A DNA stretch of 64,000 bases from Paraburkholderia bannensis (GCF_014200455.1 NZ_JACHBW010000001.1:558001-622000); one strand, 5' to 3'. Positions 8,272 through 17,899 are shown, numbered from the stretch's first letter. Numbers and translations: made by a program. The notes: generated by a model from the sequence alone, not told the origin.

Positions 8272-9015
8272 GTGTCCCCAAGACGTATCCTCCGACCGCT
8301 CATTGCGCTCGCCGCGCCGCTGGGAGCCGCACTGCTGTTCGGCACGACCGGCATCTTCAGCGCAGCTAACGCACAGACCCCGCAACCGAAAGCCCCCGAC
8401 ACGATCGAAGCGCGCGTGCAGGGCTGCACGGCCTGTCACGGCTCGCACGGCCAGGGAACGGCCAACGACTACTTCCCGCGCCTGGCCGGCAAGCCCGCCG
8501 AGTATCTCTACAACCAGTTGATGAATTTTCGTGACGGGCGCCGCAAGTACCCTCCGATGAATTATCTGGTCACCTATCTCTCCGACGAATATCTGCACGA
8601 GATCGCCACGTACTTCTCGCAGCAGCGGCCGCCCTATCCGCCGCCTGCGAAACCGAACGTGGGCGACAGCGTGCTCGCGCGCGGCGAGGCCATCGTGCTG
8701 CATGGCGACGCGGCCAGACAGGTGCCCGCGTGCGTCGCCTGCCACGGCGGCAAGCTCACCGGCATGGAGCCGGCGATTCCGGGGCTGGTCGGCCTGCATT
8801 CGGACTACATGAGCGCGCAGATCGGCGCATGGCGTTCGGGCTCGCGTCACGCCAAGGCGCCCGACTGCATGCACGAGATCGCGACGCGGCTTACCGACGA
8901 CGACGTGAATGCGGTGGCGGCCTGGCTCTCGACGCAAACCGCGCCGCAAAATCCCGTGCCGGCAGCGGCTGGCTCGTTGAAGACGCCGCTTGCCTGCGGC
9001 AGCGAACCGCAATAA
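8272..9015 (+). CDS. Periplasmic diheme cytochrome c (c4-like)
   Basis: A secreted electron carrier of about 247 aa. A signal peptide (Arg-Arg, hydrophobic core, cleavage after about ANA) is followed by two cytochrome c domains, each with one heme motif: CTACH in the first and CVACH in the second. The two-domain layout and the GLAGK/MN-type ligand regions resemble cytochrome c4. GTG at 8272 is preferred because GGAG lies six bases upstream; an ATG at 8260 in frame would place that GGAG inside the gene. It is followed 21 bases later by a triheme cytochrome, so the two are very likely one operon and redox partners. Confidence 0.9.
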   Translation: MSPRRILRPLIALAAPLGAALLFGTTGIFSAANAQTPQPKAPDTIEARVQGCTACHGSHGQGTANDYFPRLAGKPAEYLYNQLMNFRDGRRKYPPMNYLVTYLSDEYLHEIATYFSQQRPPYPPPAKPNVGDSVLARGEAIVLHGDAARQVPACVACHGGKLTGMEPAIPGLVGLHSDYMSAQIGAWRSGSRHAKAPDCMHEIATRLTDDDVNAVAAWLSTQTAPQNPVPAAAGSLKTPLACGSEPQ

Positions 9016-9036
9016 CGCGCGGGGGGAGTCAGCAAT

Positions 9037-10332
9037 ATGAACCGCAAGTCCCTGTTCGCCCTGTCCGCAGTCGTGTTCGCTGCTGCCGCGGCGCTCGTGC
9101 CCGTGCTGTGGACCGGCAACACCTATCTGCATAACAGCTCGGCGCAAGCGGCCATGCCCGCCGATCAGGCCGACCTCATCAAGAAGGGCGAGTATCTCGC
9201 CCGCGCCGGCGACTGTATCGCCTGCCACACGGTACGCGGCGGCAAGATCTTCGCGGGCGGCCTGCCGATGGCGACGCCGTTCGGCACGCTCTACACGCCG
9301 AACATCACACCCGACGACAAGGACGGCATCGGCAAATGGAGCGCCGACGACTTCTACCGCGCCATGCACACGGGCCGCTCGAAGGACGGCAGCCTGCTCT
9401 ATCCGGCCTTCCCGTTCACGAGCTACACGAAGGTCTCGCGCGCGGATTCTGACGCCATCTACGCCTACCTGCGCTCGGTGCCGCCGGTGAACGTGCCGAG
9501 CCGTCCGCACGAGCTGAAATTCCCGTTCAACAACCGCAATCTGCTGATCGGCTGGCGCACGCTGTTCTTCCGCGAAGGCGAGTACAAGCCCGATCCGACC
9601 AAGTCGGTCGAGTGGAATCGCGGCGCGTATCTGGTCGAAGGCCTGGGCCACTGCGGCATGTGCCATACGTCGATCAACATGATGGGCGCGCCGGTCAATT
9701 CCTCGGCTTTTGCGGGCGGGCTGATTCCGCTGCAAAACTGGTATGCGCCGTCGCTCACGTCGAGCGAAGGCGGTCTGGGCGACTGGGAAATGAAGGATAT
9801 TTCGAGCCTGCTCAAGACCGGTGTGTCCGAGCGCGGCGCGGTGTTCGGCCCGATGGCGGACGTGATCCATAACAGTCTGCAATATGTCTCGGACGACGAC
9901 ATCCACGCGATGGCGACCTATCTGAAGACCATCCCGCAGAAGAAGGAAGCGCCCGAGAACATGCAGATGGAAACATCGGATACGTTCGGCGGCGAACTCT
10001 TACAGCAAGGTCAGAAGATCTACCATGACCAGTGTGCAAAGTGTCATGCGGAGAACGGCCTCGGCATGCCGCCGAATTTCCCGCCGCTCGCGAACAACCA
10101 GTCGATCCAGATGCATTCGGCTGTGAATCCGATCCGCATGGTGCTCAACGGCGGCTATCCGCCCAGCTCGCAGGGCAATCCGCGCCCGTATGGCATGCCG
10201 CCGTTCGCGCAGGCGCTGTCGAATCAGGAAGTGGCCGCGGTCGTGACCTTTATTCGCATGTCGTGGGGCAACAAGGGCACGCCGGTGTCCCCGCAGCAGG
10301 TGGCCGATCTGCGCTCCGCGCCGCTCGACTAG
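9037..10332 (+). CDS. Triheme cytochrome c, dehydrogenase-subunit type
   Basis: A 431-aa exported protein with an N-terminal hydrophobic segment (about residues 8-27) and three heme motifs: CIACH (60-64), CGMCH and CAKCH. It matches the membrane-associated cytochrome subunit of alcohol, gluconate or sorbitol dehydrogenases, which passes electrons from a periplasmic flavin or PQQ enzyme to ubiquinone or a terminal oxidase. No dehydrogenase subunit is nearby, so the pair with the preceding diheme cytochrome appears to serve a partner encoded elsewhere. A terminator follows. Confidence 0.9.
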   Translation: MNRKSLFALSAVVFAAAAALVPVLWTGNTYLHNSSAQAAMPADQADLIKKGEYLARAGDCIACHTVRGGKIFAGGLPMATPFGTLYTPNITPDDKDGIGKWSADDFYRAMHTGRSKDGSLLYPAFPFTSYTKVSRADSDAIYAYLRSVPPVNVPSRPHELKFPFNNRNLLIGWRTLFFREGEYKPDPTKSVEWNRGAYLVEGLGHCGMCHTSINMMGAPVNSSAFAGGLIPLQNWYAPSLTSSEGGLGDWEMKDISSLLKTGVSERGAVFGPMADVIHNSLQYVSDDDIHAMATYLKTIPQKKEAPENMQMETSDTFGGELLQQGQKIYHDQCAKCHAENGLGMPPNFPPLANNQSIQMHSAVNPIRMVLNGGYPPSSQGNPRPYGMPPFAQALSNQEVAAVVTFIRMSWGNKGTPVSPQQVADLRSAPLD

Positions 10333-10364
10333 GGTCCTGTTTGCTATAGTGACGTCTGCCTGAT

Positions 10365-10404
10365 AAGGGCGCAGCCGGCAAAACGCTGTCGGCTGCGCCC
10401 TTCG
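10365..10404 (+). terminator. Terminator of the cytochrome operon
   Basis: Perfect 13-base arms at 10365-10377 and 10390-10402 around a 12-base loop, followed by a weakly T-rich stretch. Confidence 0.75.
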
Positions 10405-10621
10405 CTATTTAGCGGTCCGGGTGTGTTTTCAGGCAGTTTTCGGGCGGTTTTCAGCTATAAAGCGCCCAGAACAGTTGAACGAACAGTTTTTTAAGCACGG
10501 CGCGACAGGCGCACGGAAGCCATGGCAAAACGGATTTGCTGCGTTTCCGGTGCCGGATCGGCATGACGACCGGGATCGACATGCCGACGCCACGGGGCAA
10601 GAAGAACAAGGAGTTGTCGTC

Positions 10622-11242
10622 ATGCACGCTGGTGAGCGTCTGAACAGCATTACTCACCTCGTGGGCGCAATGTTGTCGATCGCGGGGCTGGTATCGCTCG
10701 TGACGCTCGGCGCGCTCGATCACGACGCGTACAAGGTCGTGAGCTTCGCCGTCTACGGCGCGATGCTGTGCGCGCTGTACACGATTTCCACGCTGTATCA
10801 CGGTGTGCGCGGTCCGCGCATCAAGGCCGTGCTGCAAAAGTGCGATCATGCCGCGATCTATCTGCTGATCGCGGGCAGCTATACTCCGTTCTCGCTCGTT
10901 ACGCTGCGCGGGCCGTGGGGCTGGTCGCTCTTCGGCGTGAGCTGGGGGCTTGCCGCGCTTGGCATTGCGCAGGAGCTCACGATCGGGCGCCGCACGCGGT
11001 TGTTGTCGATGGTGCTGTACGTGGTGATGGGCTGGCTCGCGCTGGTCGCGGTCAAGCCGCTCATCAGTACGCTGCCTCCCGCCGGGACCGCGTGGTTGCT
11101 GGCCGGCGGCATCATCTACAGCGTCGGCATTTATTTTTTCGTCAATGACGAACGCATCCGGCACGGACATGGAATCTGGCATCTGTTCGTGCTCGCCGGG
11201 AGCGTCTGTCAATTCGTGAGCGTCGCGGGCTACGTCGCCTGA
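10622..11242 (+). CDS. Hemolysin III family (YqfA-like, PAQR-type) membrane protein
   Basis: A 206-aa inner-membrane protein with seven predicted helices, in the hemolysin III/PAQR family. Family residues are visible: HLVGAM near the N-terminus, [23 protein letters not shown] and [11 protein letters not shown], which supply the conserved Ser, Asp and His of the likely zinc hydrolase site. The ATG at 10622 has AAGGAG eight bases upstream and gives the usual family length; open frame extending to 10421 is untranslated leader. The physiological role is not known for bacteria; some members influence membrane fatty acid homeostasis. Confidence 0.88.
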   Translation: MHAGERLNSITHLVGAMLSIAGLVSLVTLGALDHDAYKVVSFAVYGAMLCALYTISTLYHGVRGPRIKAVLQKCDHAAIYLLIAGSYTPFSLVTLRGPWGWSLFGVSWGLAALGIAQELTIGRRTRLLSMVLYVVMGWLALVAVKPLISTLPPAGTAWLLAGGIIYSVGIYFFVNDERIRHGHGIWHLFVLAGSVCQFVSVAGYVA

Positions 11243-11284
11243 CGCGTCGCCCCGGAAACGTCCCCGGGGAATCCACACGAAACC

Positions 11285-11322
11285 CATCGCGCGGCGGCCG
11301 CAGTGTCCGCGGCCGTGCGATG
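11285..11322 (+). terminator. GC-rich hairpin between the hemolysin III gene and rhlE
   Basis: CATCGC at 11285 pairs with GCGATG at 11317-11322, and inner GGCCGC/GCGGCC segments extend the stem. There is no T run, so it may be a weak terminator or a structured element in the 265-base region before rhlE. Confidence 0.35.
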
Positions 11323-11507
11323 CAACCCTATGCCAGCCGATGCTCCCCTGGAGCGTCGACAAGCGGCGCGCGCACTGGCGCGCCGTCCGAATAAACGCGA
11401 GCGGATGCGCGCGCCGGATTTGCGTAGATGGCAAGCCGCGCCGCGCAGTGCGCCGGATGACGGCTGCGCCCGCCGCTCGCGATACTGCTGCAATACAACA
11501 GGTGTTT

Positions 11508-13154
11508 ATGTCTTTTGATTCTCTCGGCTTGTCCGAACCGCTGGTCCGCGCTGTCAACGAACTGGGCTACACCACGCCCACGCCCATCCAGACGCAAGCT
11601 ATCCCGGCCGTGCTCGGCGGCGGCGACCTGCTCGCCGGCGCACAGACCGGCACCGGCAAGACCGCCGGCTTCACGCTGCCCATCCTGCAACGCCTGACCG
11701 ACATGGCGCCCCATGCCAGCGGCAAGCGCGTCGTGCGCGCGCTGATCCTCACGCCCACGCGCGAGCTCGCCGCCCAGGTGGAAGAAAGCGTGCGTGCCTA
11801 CGGCAAGTACCTGAAGATCAAGTCGACGGTGATGTTCGGCGGCGTCGGCATCAATCCGCAGATCGACGCGCTCAGGCGCGGCGTGGACATCGTGGTGGCC
11901 ACGCCCGGCCGTCTGCTCGATCACATGCAGCAGAAGACGATCGATCTCTCGCAGCTCGAAATCCTCGTGCTCGACGAAGCCGACCGCATGCTCGACATGG
12001 GCTTCATCCACGACATCAAGCGCGTGCTTGCGAAGCTGCCGCCCAAGCGCCAGAACCTGCTCTTCTCGGCCACCTTCGCCGATGAGATCAAGGCGCTCGC
12101 CGACAACCTGCTCGACTCACCCGCGTTGATCGAAGTCGCGCGTCGCAATACCACCGCGGAAAGCGTGGAGCAAAAGGTGTATCCGGTCGATCGCGACCGC
12201 AAGCGCGAACTGCTCACGCATCTGATCCGCCAGCACAACTGGTTCCAGGTGCTGGTGTTCACGCGCACCAAGCACGGCGCTAACCGCCTCGCCGAGCAGC
12301 TCACGAAGGACGGCATCAGCGCACTGGCGATCCACGGCAACAAGAGCCAGTCGGCCCGTACGCGTGCTTTGAGCGAGTTCAAGGACGGCACGCTGCAGGT
12401 GCTGGTGGCGACCGACATCGCCGCGCGCGGCATCGACATCGATCAACTGCCGCACGTGGTCAACTTCGACCTGCCGAACGTGCCGGAAGACTACGTGCAC
12501 CGCATCGGCCGCACGGGCCGCGCGGGCGCGACGGGCGAGGCGGTTTCGCTCGTCTGCGTCGACGAACACCAGTTGCTCAAGGATATCGAGCGCCTCATCA
12601 AGCGTGCGGTGCCGCAGGAAGTCATTGCGGGCTTCGAGCCGGACCCGAACGCCAAGCCCGAGCCGATCCAGCGTCGCGGTCAGCCGCAAGGCCGTGGCCA
12701 GCAGCAAGGTCAGGGTCGCGGCCAGCAGCAGGGCCAGGGACGCGGTGCGTCGCAAGGTGGCAACGGCGGTAGCGCGAAACCCACGCAGAGCCGCGGCGAG
12801 TCGCGTGGAGGCAATCGTGAAGGCGGCCGTGAAGGTCGCGAAGGTGGCCGTGAAGGCAATCGCGCTTCCGCAGGCAATAGTGGCAACGGTGGCCAGCGCG
12901 CGGCCAAGCCCGCTTCGAACGCCATCCGCACCGCCAAGCCGGTGAAGCAGCAAGGCGCGGCGAGCCACGGCGCCAACCCAGGCGCCAACCAGGGCAATCG
13001 CGGCGAAAACACGCGCCGCGAAAGCCAGCGCGGCGTGTCGCACGAAAGCGCGCTGGGCCGTCCGCAGCGCAAGCCGCAGTCGAACCCCGGCGCCCTGCTC
13101 GGCGGCCATCCGGGCGGCTCGCGCCGCGACGGCAACGGTCAGCGCGACCGCTAG
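11508..13154 (+). CDS. rhlE: DEAD-box ATP-dependent RNA helicase RhlE
   Basis: A 548-aa cytoplasmic RNA helicase acting in ribosome assembly and RNA turnover. The two RecA domains (about residues 1-375) contain every motif: a Q motif with GYTTPTPIQ, Walker [28 protein letters not shown] and HRIGRTGR. The C-terminal 170 residues are low-complexity, rich in Gly, Gln, Arg and Asn with RGQ- and REGG-like repeats, a disordered RNA-binding tail typical of Burkholderiaceae RhlE. The start at 11508 (MSFDSLGL) is the family start; in-frame codons upstream to 11340 encode Arg-rich noise. A terminator follows. Confidence 0.94.
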   Translation: MSFDSLGLSEPLVRAVNELGYTTPTPIQTQAIPAVLGGGDLLAGAQTGTGKTAGFTLPILQRLTDMAPHASGKRVVRALILTPTRELAAQVEESVRAYGKYLKIKSTVMFGGVGINPQIDALRRGVDIVVATPGRLLDHMQQKTIDLSQLEILVLDEADRMLDMGFIHDIKRVLAKLPPKRQNLLFSATFADEIKALADNLLDSPALIEVARRNTTAESVEQKVYPVDRDRKRELLTHLIRQHNWFQVLVFTRTKHGANRLAEQLTKDGISALAIHGNKSQSARTRALSEFKDGTLQVLVATDIAARGIDIDQLPHVVNFDLPNVPEDYVHRIGRTGRAGATGEAVSLVCVDEHQLLKDIERLIKRAVPQEVIAGFEPDPNAKPEPIQRRGQPQGRGQQQGQGRGQQQGQGRGASQGGNGGSAKPTQSRGESRGGNREGGREGREGGREGNRASAGNSGNGGQRAAKPASNAIRTAKPVKQQGAASHGANPGANQGNRGENTRRESQRGVSHESALGRPQRKPQSNPGALLGGHPGGSRRDGNGQRDR

Positions 13155-13176
13155 GACGCACGTCAGCCAGATGAAC

Positions 13177-13204
13177 AAAGGCCCGCCAGATAGCGGGCCT
13201 TTTT
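13177..13204 (+). terminator. Terminator after rhlE
   Basis: AAAGGCCCGC / GCGGGCCTTT stem with a six-base loop and a run of five T. Being symmetric, it may also stop the convergent ferritin-like gene. Confidence 0.85.
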
Positions 13205-13235
13205 ACTTGATCGGCGCAGAAAAATCAGCTGACGA

Positions 13236-14069
13236 TCAACGGAAGAACACGTGCTGCGTGATCTTCGTGAGCGGGTAATGCACGCTCGGCTGGATGCGCG
13301 CGGGCAGATCGAGCGGCTTGAGCAGCATCTTCACGCACATGTCCGCGGACAGGTTGTGACGCACCAGCTTGTTCACGCGCGAGGTGAGCTCGCGGTTATA
13401 GGCGGCATCCTTCACGCGATCGGGGTATCGCACCGCGAACACATGACGCAGCGCGATTTCCGAATCCTCGTTCTTGATTTCCATCACGCGACGCATCAGC
13501 GCACCGAGCACGGCCAGGCGTCCCTGCCCTTCGACCTTGTTGTACTTTTTGAAGTACTTGAAAAAGTGCTTGTAGTGGCGCACTTCGTCGCTGCGGATGT
13601 GGTCGGTGATTTCCTTGAGCACCGGCTCGTCCGAGCATTCGCCAATCGCGCGATAGAGCGTGGCCGTGCCCGTCTCCACCACGCAACGCGCAACCATCTC
13701 CAGCGCACGCGTTTTCTCGAACTCTTCGAACGAACAGGTCTTCGAGTATTCCTCAAAGAAGTTGTGAAACGCGGTGTCCCAGTCGAATTCCGGCCACACG
13801 TAGTTGATGTAGGTCTTCAGCGCGCGGCCGTGCTGCATCTCCTCGTGTTCCCACTCGTTGTTGAGCCAGTCGGAGACTTCTGGATCGCCGTTGAAGAACA
13901 CGCTCAGATTGCTCGTGTACAGATCAGAACCGCTTTCGATGAACGATGAGGCGCACAACAGCACCATCAGGTCTTCGTTGGCGGCGGCACGCTTGCGGTC
14001 GATCCGCGTGAGGTCGATGTCTTCGATGCGCCAGGGCATGACATGACCTGGCTCGTTTTCATTGCGCAT
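13236..14069 (-). CDS. Ferritin-like diiron protein
   Basis: A 277-aa, mostly helical protein. Two ExxH motifs (EMQH in NEWEHEEMQHGRAL and EVRH in SDEVRHYKHF), with further acidic residues such as the Glu of VVETGTATLYRA, form a ferritin-like four-helix diiron site. Such proteins can be oxidases, hydroxylases or iron/peroxide handling proteins; the specific reaction is unknown. The ATG at 14069 follows GGGAG at nine bases; a GTG at 14108 in frame is less likely. No operon partner is present. A long gene-free region lies upstream. Confidence 0.82.
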   Translation of the reverse strand: MRNENEPGHVMPWRIEDIDLTRIDRKRAAANEDLMVLLCASSFIESGSDLYTSNLSVFFNGDPEVSDWLNNEWEHEEMQHGRALKTYINYVWPEFDWDTAFHNFFEEYSKTCSFEEFEKTRALEMVARCVVETGTATLYRAIGECSDEPVLKEITDHIRSDEVRHYKHFFKYFKKYNKVEGQGRLAVLGALMRRVMEIKNEDSEIALRHVFAVRYPDRVKDAAYNRELTSRVNKLVRHNLSADMCVKMLLKPLDLPARIQPSVHYPLTKITQHVFFR

Positions 14070-14990
14070 TGTGTCGTACTCCCAAAGCGGTATCGGCCCA
14101 TGCTGCACCGGTCCTCGCCACCCGGTCTTGCGCCCAGGCCGCGTAGCGAAAGGTACCAGCCCTTTTTACTTCATCTTAGCTGCTGTTTCGCAAAGCTGCA
14201 GTCTGAGAGCACAGACCGATCCCGATCCCCACAGTTCCAGGAAGGTTCGACCTGTAAGCCCCTCGTGAGCGGGTAGGCAGACTTACGCAACCTGCTTCGG
14301 ACAGCGGATTTCGAGCGCCCTTGCAATCGCTTCGGGGTCACGATTTCGCGCCACGCCCGACTGCTGCGGGCGCGCGTCAGTTTGCAATCCTGCGCAATTC
14401 ACGCGCCTGAAAGCTAACCATAAGCCTATATAAGGCTAAAACGCGTAACTGAGGAATCCTTCCACATTGACGCCTTGACGATGTGCGTCCCACGCATGCG
14501 CTGCTCGCGCAGCATGGCGCAGGACGTGACAACGCGCCCCAGCGACGCATTGCGCACTGCATCGCACCGGCTCGCACGAGACGGCGCGAATCATTGCGCA
14601 TTCTTGCGCCGCGGCACGAACTTCAAGTGAAATCAAGGATCTGCGCGCACGCCTCGACCGCCGCTGGAGGCGACGATTGTCAAATGGAATATTTTTGGGG
14701 TGTGGTTTGTACAACGCAGCGCGTTTGCCTACACTGCAGTTCCCCGGCGCCGATCCAGGCTGGATGCCGTTTTGTTGTTTCGGTTGATTCGTTGCTTCTT
14801 CGTCACTTCGCCTCGCAATGGAGATGACGCACGACAGCAAACGACCGTAAACAACTGCAAACGATCCGCCCATCCGGCACGCGCATCGCGCCGTCGCAGG
14901 CTTTCGCGCACGCCCACCGCATGATTGTCAGCACGCCGCCCCAGCCCGGCCGCGTTCGTTGACCTCTGATGCGGAAACACGGAGAGAAAG
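14070..14990. other. Long intergenic region without supported genes
   Basis: About 920 bases. Frames here give Arg/Cys-rich, family-less translations and are rejected. It holds the upstream region of the ferritin-like gene, a candidate promoter at 14707-14735, and several potential hairpins around 14235-14370. A structured RNA cannot be excluded, but none was recognised. Confidence 0.5.
14707..14735 (+). promoter_or_regulatory. Candidate sigma-70 promoter upstream of the 65-aa protein
   Basis: TTGTAC at 14707-14712 and TACACT at 14730-14735 are 17 bp apart. If used, the transcript would have a leader of about 250 bases before the gene at 14991. Confidence 0.45.
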
Positions 14991-15188
14991 ATGCTGAGTC
15001 CGCATGAATTCGCCACCCTGCTGCTAGTGAAGGACGCGCCCAACCAGATCGACATGGAACGCGAAGAACTGGACGCCCTCCTCGAACGCCAGCTCGTCCA
15101 ACTGGAACGCCTCGCTTCCGGCCTCCAGCAATGGCGACTGACCGAAATCGGCGACTCTGCGTTGCGCGCGATTAAACGGTGCTCCTGA
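14991..15188 (+). CDS. Small hypothetical protein (65 aa)
   Basis: A 65-aa acidic helical protein with a Leu-rich central stretch (EELDALLERQLVQLERL) that could form a short coiled coil. GGAGAG lies seven bases before the ATG. The start MLSPHEFATLLLVKDAP and the good ribosome site argue that it is real. No domain was recognised and the function is unknown. It is followed by two strong hairpins ending in a T run. Confidence 0.65.
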   Translation: MLSPHEFATLLLVKDAPNQIDMEREELDALLERQLVQLERLASGLQQWRLTEIGDSALRAIKRCS

Positions 15189-15391
15189 GTCGGGCAAGTT
15201 GCCGCATTTGTCCGCCACTCACCAACGATTGCTTCTTACTGGATTTTCTCGACCTGAGCGGACGCTGGGATCGTCCGCCAGAACGCCGTGTCGAGCCCAT
15301 CCCCGATGCAGGCGCACGGCTGTAGACGTTCGCGCCTGCAGTGCATGGTCACGCGGACCCGCGCGCTTCATGCCCGCGTGACCATTTTTTT
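15189..15391 (+). ncRNA. Candidate small RNA or structured 3' UTR
   Basis: After the 65-aa gene come two consecutive perfect stems: 9 bp at 15307-15315/15332-15340 and 12 bp at 15345-15356/15374-15385, the second followed by seven T. This double-hairpin ending is typical of stable 3'-UTR-derived small RNAs, but no promoter or known family was identified. Could equally be only a strong terminator. Confidence 0.3.
15345..15391 (+). terminator. Strong rho-independent terminator
   Basis: A 12-bp perfect stem (ATGGTCACGCGG and its complement) with a 17-base loop followed by a T7 run. It ends the transcript of the 65-aa gene. Confidence 0.88.
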
Positions 15392-15438
15392 CCGCAGCGC
15401 GCGCCCTCGCGGCGGATCAACGTCGGATTAACGCTCGA

Positions 15439-15819
15439 TCAACCACCGCGCAAAGTCGGGTCTGCCGACGCGCGCCACGTCAAAGCCTGCGCGCGCTGTG
15501 CATTGAGATAGCCGATCCACGCATTGCGCGCCTGCGCATCGCCGCCCTGCGCGGAATAACGCTGCGCAAGCCCCGCCTGGAAAGCGCAGAATTGATCCTG
15601 CGCCAGCTTGCCGTGGCGGTTCGCGACATAAGCGTCATAGACCGCCGAATAGACGGCGTGGGTGTCAGGGCCGTAGTCGGGCTGCTGTGCGCCGCACAGC
15701 TGCTGCAGATCGGCGAAAGCCGGCGCGCGCCATCCACCGACCAGCCCCGACGTATTCGCGCATCCAGCCGTCACGCCAGCCGCCAGCATCGCCGCGCCGA
15801 TCATCGCAAGTCCACGCAT
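15439..15819 (-). CDS. Small hypothetical lipoprotein
   Basis: A 126-aa protein with a lipoprotein signal peptide: basic N-terminus, hydrophobic core and lipobox VTAGC with Cys19 as the lipidation site. The mature part is Ala/Gln/Tyr-rich with a Cys pair (QQLCGAQ and DQFCAFQ) that may form a disulfide. It should be anchored in the outer or inner membrane facing the periplasm. No family was recognised. It is convergent with the 65-aa gene, and the shared terminator lies between them. Confidence 0.7.
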   Translation of the reverse strand: MRGLAMIGAAMLAAGVTAGCANTSGLVGGWRAPAFADLQQLCGAQQPDYGPDTHAVYSAVYDAYVANRHGKLAQDQFCAFQAGLAQRYSAQGGDAQARNAWIGYLNAQRAQALTWRASADPTLRGG

Positions 15820-16033
15820 CGCAATCCCCGTTGTTCAATGGATCGCTCATTGTCGCATCGCCCGGCGTGCATGGCAGCCCGAACAGCGTGCCCGCGCGAC
15901 CACCGCTCCCCCGCCCGCCGCCACGCCCGCAAAAGCACGTATCATTAGGCTTTCAAACGTTCCGCCTTGCCGGCCCACGCGGGCGCGCCGCCGGGTTCCG
16001 GCCGCGTGTTTCCCCGCTTTTTTCGTCTTGCGC

Positions 16034-16720
16034 ATGATCGACCATCTCATCTGCGACTGTGACGGCGTGCTCGTCGACAGCGAAGTCATTGCCGACCACG
16101 TCATCTTCGAAACGCTCAGCCGCACGTTTCCCGGCGTCGATTTCCGCGCCGCCGTAGCCGGCGCTTTCGGCCAGCAGACCTCGCGTTTTCTTGCCGATCT
16201 CGCCTCGCGCTTCGATCTGACGATGCCCGAGAATTTTCTCGACATCATCGACCACAACTGCGAAGTCGCCATCGCCGAATCGGTGAGCCCGATCAACGGC
16301 GTGCGCGACGCGCTGCGCCGCGTGACGCTGCCCGCCGCCGTGGTGTCGAATAGCCGCCTGACGCGCGTGCACGCCTCGGTGCGGCGCGCCGGGCTCGATA
16401 CCATCTTCGGCGAGCGCGTCTTTAGCGCCGAAATGGTCGCGCGTCCCAAGCCTTATCCGGATGTCTATCTGCATGCGGCGCGCACGCTCGGCGTCGAGCC
16501 GTCGCGCTGTCTGGTGGTCGAAGACAGCATCTCGGGGCTGAACGCCGCGCGCGCGGCGGGCATGAAGACGATCGCCTTCGTGGGCGCGAGCCATATCCCG
16601 TCGGGCTATGCCGACGTGCTGCGCGAGATGGGCATCACGCGGATCATGGAACACATGGACGAATTGCCCGCGCTGGTGGAAGCCGGCGTGCGCGGCGAGT
16701 TCGGCGACGTGCAGTCGTAA
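16034..16720 (+). CDS. HAD-superfamily hydrolase (beta-phosphoglucomutase/phosphatase-like)
   Basis: A 228-aa cytoplasmic HAD-IA phosphatase. Motif I is [10 protein letters not shown] with nucleophile Asp8 and Asp10, motif II is in VVSNSR, the Lys of motif III is in RPKPYPD, and motif IV is VVEDSISG. A cap domain sits between motifs I and II (about residues 17-85). Sugar-phosphate phosphatases such as YfbT/YqaB relatives share this pattern; the exact substrate is open. ATG at 16034 is preferred over a TTG six bases upstream. A terminator separates it from the convergent ribB. Confidence 0.87.
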   Translation: MIDHLICDCDGVLVDSEVIADHVIFETLSRTFPGVDFRAAVAGAFGQQTSRFLADLASRFDLTMPENFLDIIDHNCEVAIAESVSPINGVRDALRRVTLPAAVVSNSRLTRVHASVRRAGLDTIFGERVFSAEMVARPKPYPDVYLHAARTLGVEPSRCLVVEDSISGLNAARAAGMKTIAFVGASHIPSGYADVLREMGITRIMEHMDELPALVEAGVRGEFGDVQS

Positions 16721-16753
16721 CTGCGCAAGACCGCCTCTGAGAAGCACAACGGC

Positions 16754-16793
16754 AAAACGGCGCGTGGGCCACTCAGGCCGCACGCGCCGTTTT
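16754..16793 (+). terminator. Bidirectional terminator between the HAD gene and ribB
   Basis: AAAACGGCGCGTG at 16754-16766 pairs perfectly with 16781-16793; the ends supply A runs on one strand and T runs on the other, so both convergent genes can stop here. Confidence 0.85.
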
Positions 16794-16835
16794 CCTTCCC
16801 ACGGACGCCTTGCAGCGCCCGCGCAACCGCTCACC

Positions 16836-17555
16836 TCAAACCAGCTCGGCGTTGCGCTCGCGCGCCAGCGCCAGCGATTCGCGGAATTCGACCAGCTCGG
16901 CGATCGTGAGCATCGGCAGGTTGTGCAGCCTGGCGAAGTCGTCGACCTGCTGGCCGCGCGCCATCGTGCCGTCCGGGTTCATCAGTTCGCACAGCACGCC
17001 AGCCGGCTCCAGACCCGCGAGCGCAGCCAGATCGACCGTGCCTTCGGTGTGGCCGCGACGCGTGAGCACCCCGCCCGGCTGCGCGCGCAGCGGGAACACG
17101 TGGCCGGGCCGCACGATGTGTTCGGGCTTCGCATCGGCGGCGATGGCCGCGCGGATCGTCGTCACGCGGTCGGCCGCCGACACGCCCGTGCTCACGCCGT
17201 CGCGCGCCTCGATCGAGACCGTGAAGGCGGTGCGGTTGCGGCTCTCGTTGTGCGAGACCATCGGCGGCAGTTCGAGCGCGCGCACTTTTTCGTCGGACAG
17301 GCACAGGCAGACGATGCCGCTGCATTCGCGGATGAACAGCGCCATCGTCTCGTTGGTCAGGTTTTGAGCGGCGCAGACGAGATCCGCTTCGTCTTCGCGG
17401 TCGTGGTCGTCCTGCAGCACCACGGGGCGGCCTTCGCGCATGGCTTGCAGCGCTGCGGCGATGCGCGGCGGAATGGCTTCGGTTTCGAGCAGGGGAAGAT
17501 CGTCGATGGCGTCGAACGGCGCATCGGCGGAAACGGCATTGCTGATAAAGGACAT
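16836..17555 (-). CDS. ribB: 3,4-dihydroxy-2-butanone 4-phosphate synthase
   Basis: A monofunctional RibB of 239 aa that converts ribulose 5-phosphate to the four-carbon precursor of riboflavin. The acidic active-site loop reads [12 protein letters not shown], and the second conserved block reads [28 protein letters not shown]. No GTP cyclohydrolase II domain is fused, unlike RibBA. The ATG at 17555 is set by GAGGAG ten bases upstream and lies after the riboswitch; an open frame running through the riboswitch to 17807 is not translated. Flavin level controls it through that element. Confidence 0.95.
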   Translation of the reverse strand: MSFISNAVSADAPFDAIDDLPLLETEAIPPRIAAALQAMREGRPVVLQDDHDREDEADLVCAAQNLTNETMALFIRECSGIVCLCLSDEKVRALELPPMVSHNESRNRTAFTVSIEARDGVSTGVSAADRVTTIRAAIAADAKPEHIVRPGHVFPLRAQPGGVLTRRGHTEGTVDLAALAGLEPAGVLCELMNPDGTMARGQQVDDFARLHNLPMLTIAELVEFRESLALARERNAELV

Positions 17556-17741
17556 GTGAAACGCTCCTCGCAAGAGTTGGGCGAAAAACGTTTCAGGGCA
17601 TTGCAAACAGACAGGAATCCCCGTCGCACGTCGTCCGGCGCACGCCGCGCATCCCGAAAACCGGCTCCACCACGCCGATCGACGAAAACACGCGCGCAGG
17701 CCGGCAAGCCGCGGCGGATGGGCAAACATGACCATCTGCAC

Positions 17742-17899
17742 ATCTTCTTCCATCCGGACTATGACCGTCGGCTCTGGCATCGCACCAGATCTGCTGACCC
17801 CGCGCAAAACGACACGCAGGCGCTCGCGGGCTTGCTGGCTCTGCCTTGCGGCGCGGCCGGCTTACCGCCGGTGGGGAATTTCACCCCGCCCTGAAGACG
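17742..17899 (-). promoter_or_regulatory. FMN riboswitch (RFN element) of ribB
   Basis: On the minus strand the leader carries the conserved RFN pieces in order: GGGCGGGGTGAAATTCCCC and ACCGGCGGTAAGCC at the 5' side, AGCCCGCGAGC in the middle, GCAGATCTGGTG with CCAGAGCCGACGGTCATAGTC, and the closing GGATGGAAGAAGA. It binds flavin mononucleotide and lowers ribB expression. About 185 bases separate it from the start codon. No clear T-run terminator is seen there, so control of translation start is more likely. Confidence 0.95.

Noticed and set aside
14150..14370. Possible 6S or other known housekeeping RNA
   Set aside because: Hairpin-rich, but none of the conserved sequence blocks of 6S, tmRNA, SRP RNA or RNase P RNA could be aligned by eye.
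14436..14873. 145-codon minus-strand frame in the long gene-free region
   Set aside because: No ribosome site, biased Arg/Cys/Ala composition and no domain.
17556..17807. N-terminal extension of ribB through the riboswitch
   Set aside because: The frame runs through a conserved RNA element, and a good GAGGAG site sets the start at 17555.
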